Below are positions 14,371 to 14,877 of a stretch of 14,877 nucleotides of DNA, piece after piece. The stretch is from contig JNVV01000086.1 in assembly GCA_000733355.1 (NCBI GenBank), forward strand, positions 2,601 through 17,477, read 5' to 3'. Numbering within the stretch: the first letter of the stretch is position 1; each line of letters starts with the position of its first letter. Made by a program: the position numbers and the translations under genes. This stretch comes from Falciphora oryzae (Eukaryota > Ascomycota > Sordariomycetes > Magnaporthales > Magnaporthaceae). The notes beneath the pieces are model-generated. The model had not been told where the DNA came from. It did not search any database and worked only from the letters and a program-made list of their open reading frames with translations.

Positions 14371-14877
14371 ATAGATTTCCTAGCATCGTAAATAGCTTTA
14401 ACTAAGGCCTCGGCATTAGTTAACCTTTAGTTAGCTCCAAAGCATCCCTTTAGGCAAACAATCGGGTTTAGCACCTTTATACAAATTCTCCCAGCCAGTT
14501 CCCAATTCCAGCGTATTGTTTAAAACCTTCTTTAGGTTGCTTTACCCTAAAAGCAAAGGCCCGTTTGTAACAGAAATTATTTAAAAGGTAACGATAAATC
14601 GTTAAAAAAAACCAAAATCGTATTCGCAAATTTCGATAAATTTAGTAAGGAAGTGGCTAAAATGTTTGGCCAGGTCGATAAAAAGCGAATAGCCGAAAAA
14701 CAATTGCTCCAGTTCCGATAAAAGAGAGCTATATCGACCTATATATCGAAATTTTAGCGATTGGTACAAAAGCTCGATTAAACCGACCAAACCAAAATTA
14801 TTTATTTTTATAATAGTTTACGCGATAACGTTAAAAACGAAATGGTTAAAAAGGAATAACCAAATAATTTTAACGAT

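Larger units (their letters stand above)
14123..14572 (+). mobile_element. Solo LTR, family B, 450 bp, inside gag
   Basis: It begins TGTTACGACCGCGAGGG and ends GGCCCGTTTGTAACA, with perfect GAAAT duplications (14118-14122 and 14573-14577). It cuts gag between two codons that join in frame when it is removed. TATA box TATAAAAAGG at 14361-14370. The R/U5 hairpin arms are TTAACTAA (14398-14405) and TTAGTTAA (14416-14423). The first 100 bases are GC-rich and little mutated compared with the gag around it, suggesting it is the younger insertion. Confidence 0.92.
13262..14877 (+). mobile_element. 5' part of a family-B Gypsy-type retrotransposon (runs off window)
   Basis: An LTR (13262-13734), a 133-bp leader and a gag frame follow in the order expected for the 5' end of an LTR retrotransposon on the plus strand. 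Pol and the 3' LTR would lie beyond the window. The gag is of the Retrotrans_gag type and unrelated by eye to the gag of the family-A element. A solo LTR of the same family is nested in gag. Confidence 0.85.
13868..14877 (+). pseudogene. gag: Gag of family-B Gypsy-type element, dead, split by solo LTR, 3' end missing
   Basis: ATG at 13868 opens MDFKAANDKITKAKAQLRIA, then KFSTPTFYDSTDSKFKIF, KCKAYFAFY, stop, AATRFDGKIKDWFEPIWGN up to 14122. After the LTR the frame resumes as YLKGNDKSLKKTKIVFANFD, then KMFGQVDKKRIAEKQLLQFR, STYISKFxRLVQKLD and DNVKNEMVKKE. This order is typical of the Retrotrans_gag family (WFEP; FxxxFGQVDxxxxAExxLLxLRQ; YxxxFRRL...LDW; LxDxVKDEL). Removing the 455-bp insertion keeps the frame. 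In-frame TAA/TAG codons replace expected Gln or Trp codons. Capsid role is from family knowledge. Confidence 0.88.

Noticed and set aside
14602..14790. Minus-strand frame of 62 codons
   Set aside because: It is antisense to the family-B gag.

Overview
The window looks like an AT-rich, gene-free transposon graveyard from a filamentous ascomycete-type fungus. It holds two Fot1/pogo-type DNA transposons, a chromodomain Ty3/Gypsy retrotransposon and many LTRs. All are eroded almost only by C-to-T / G-to-A transitions that make TAA and TAG stops, while CpG stays common; this is the signature expected of repeat-induced point mutation (RIP). I find no intact host gene, tRNA, rRNA or CRISPR array. 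Organism and mechanism are inferences; the decay pattern and element boundaries are read from the sequence.

Layout: 1-318 is the 3' part of a family-B LTR. 332-2534 (+) is Fot1-like element 1, split by a solo family-A LTR (870-1190). 2537-3642 is unassigned eroded DNA with a 3 x 29 bp array and a solo family-C LTR (3196-3430). 3645-5811 (-) is Fot1-like element 2, split by a second solo family-C LTR (3956-4256). 5848-12814 (-) is a full-length family-A Ty3/Gypsy element with two LTRs, gag, protease, RT, RNase H, integrase and chromodomain. 12815-13261 is a purine tract followed by pyrimidine-rich DNA. 13262 to the window end is the 5' end of a family-B Gypsy element (+): LTR, leader and gag, with gag split by another family-B solo LTR (14123-14572). 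Five insertions are fixed to the base by target-site duplications: ggaac/agaat, TATGT, GTAAC, GAAAA and GAAAT. The Fot1 elements are flanked by TA.

All coding regions are dead. Catalytic aspartates are replaced by asparagine in the protease, RT (both of the YxDD pair), integrase and both transposases. Reading frames are nevertheless nearly free of indels: both transposases keep a 552-codon frame, and the Gypsy gag-pol shows one apparent frameshift, at an A10 run.

The best candidates for something new are in the regulatory ends. (1) The family-A Gypsy leader just inside the 5' LTR is complementary to a segment of its own LTR, suggesting Tf1/sushi-type self-priming rather than tRNA priming. 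(2) The two Fot1 elements share termini and transposase layout but carry different 17-bp subterminal repeat units. (3) Related LTRs keep R/U5 but have unrelated U3 regions, with different tandem arrays (3 x 47 bp and 3 x 37 bp) in family B. I saw no sign of a defence system, biosynthetic cluster or other host system.
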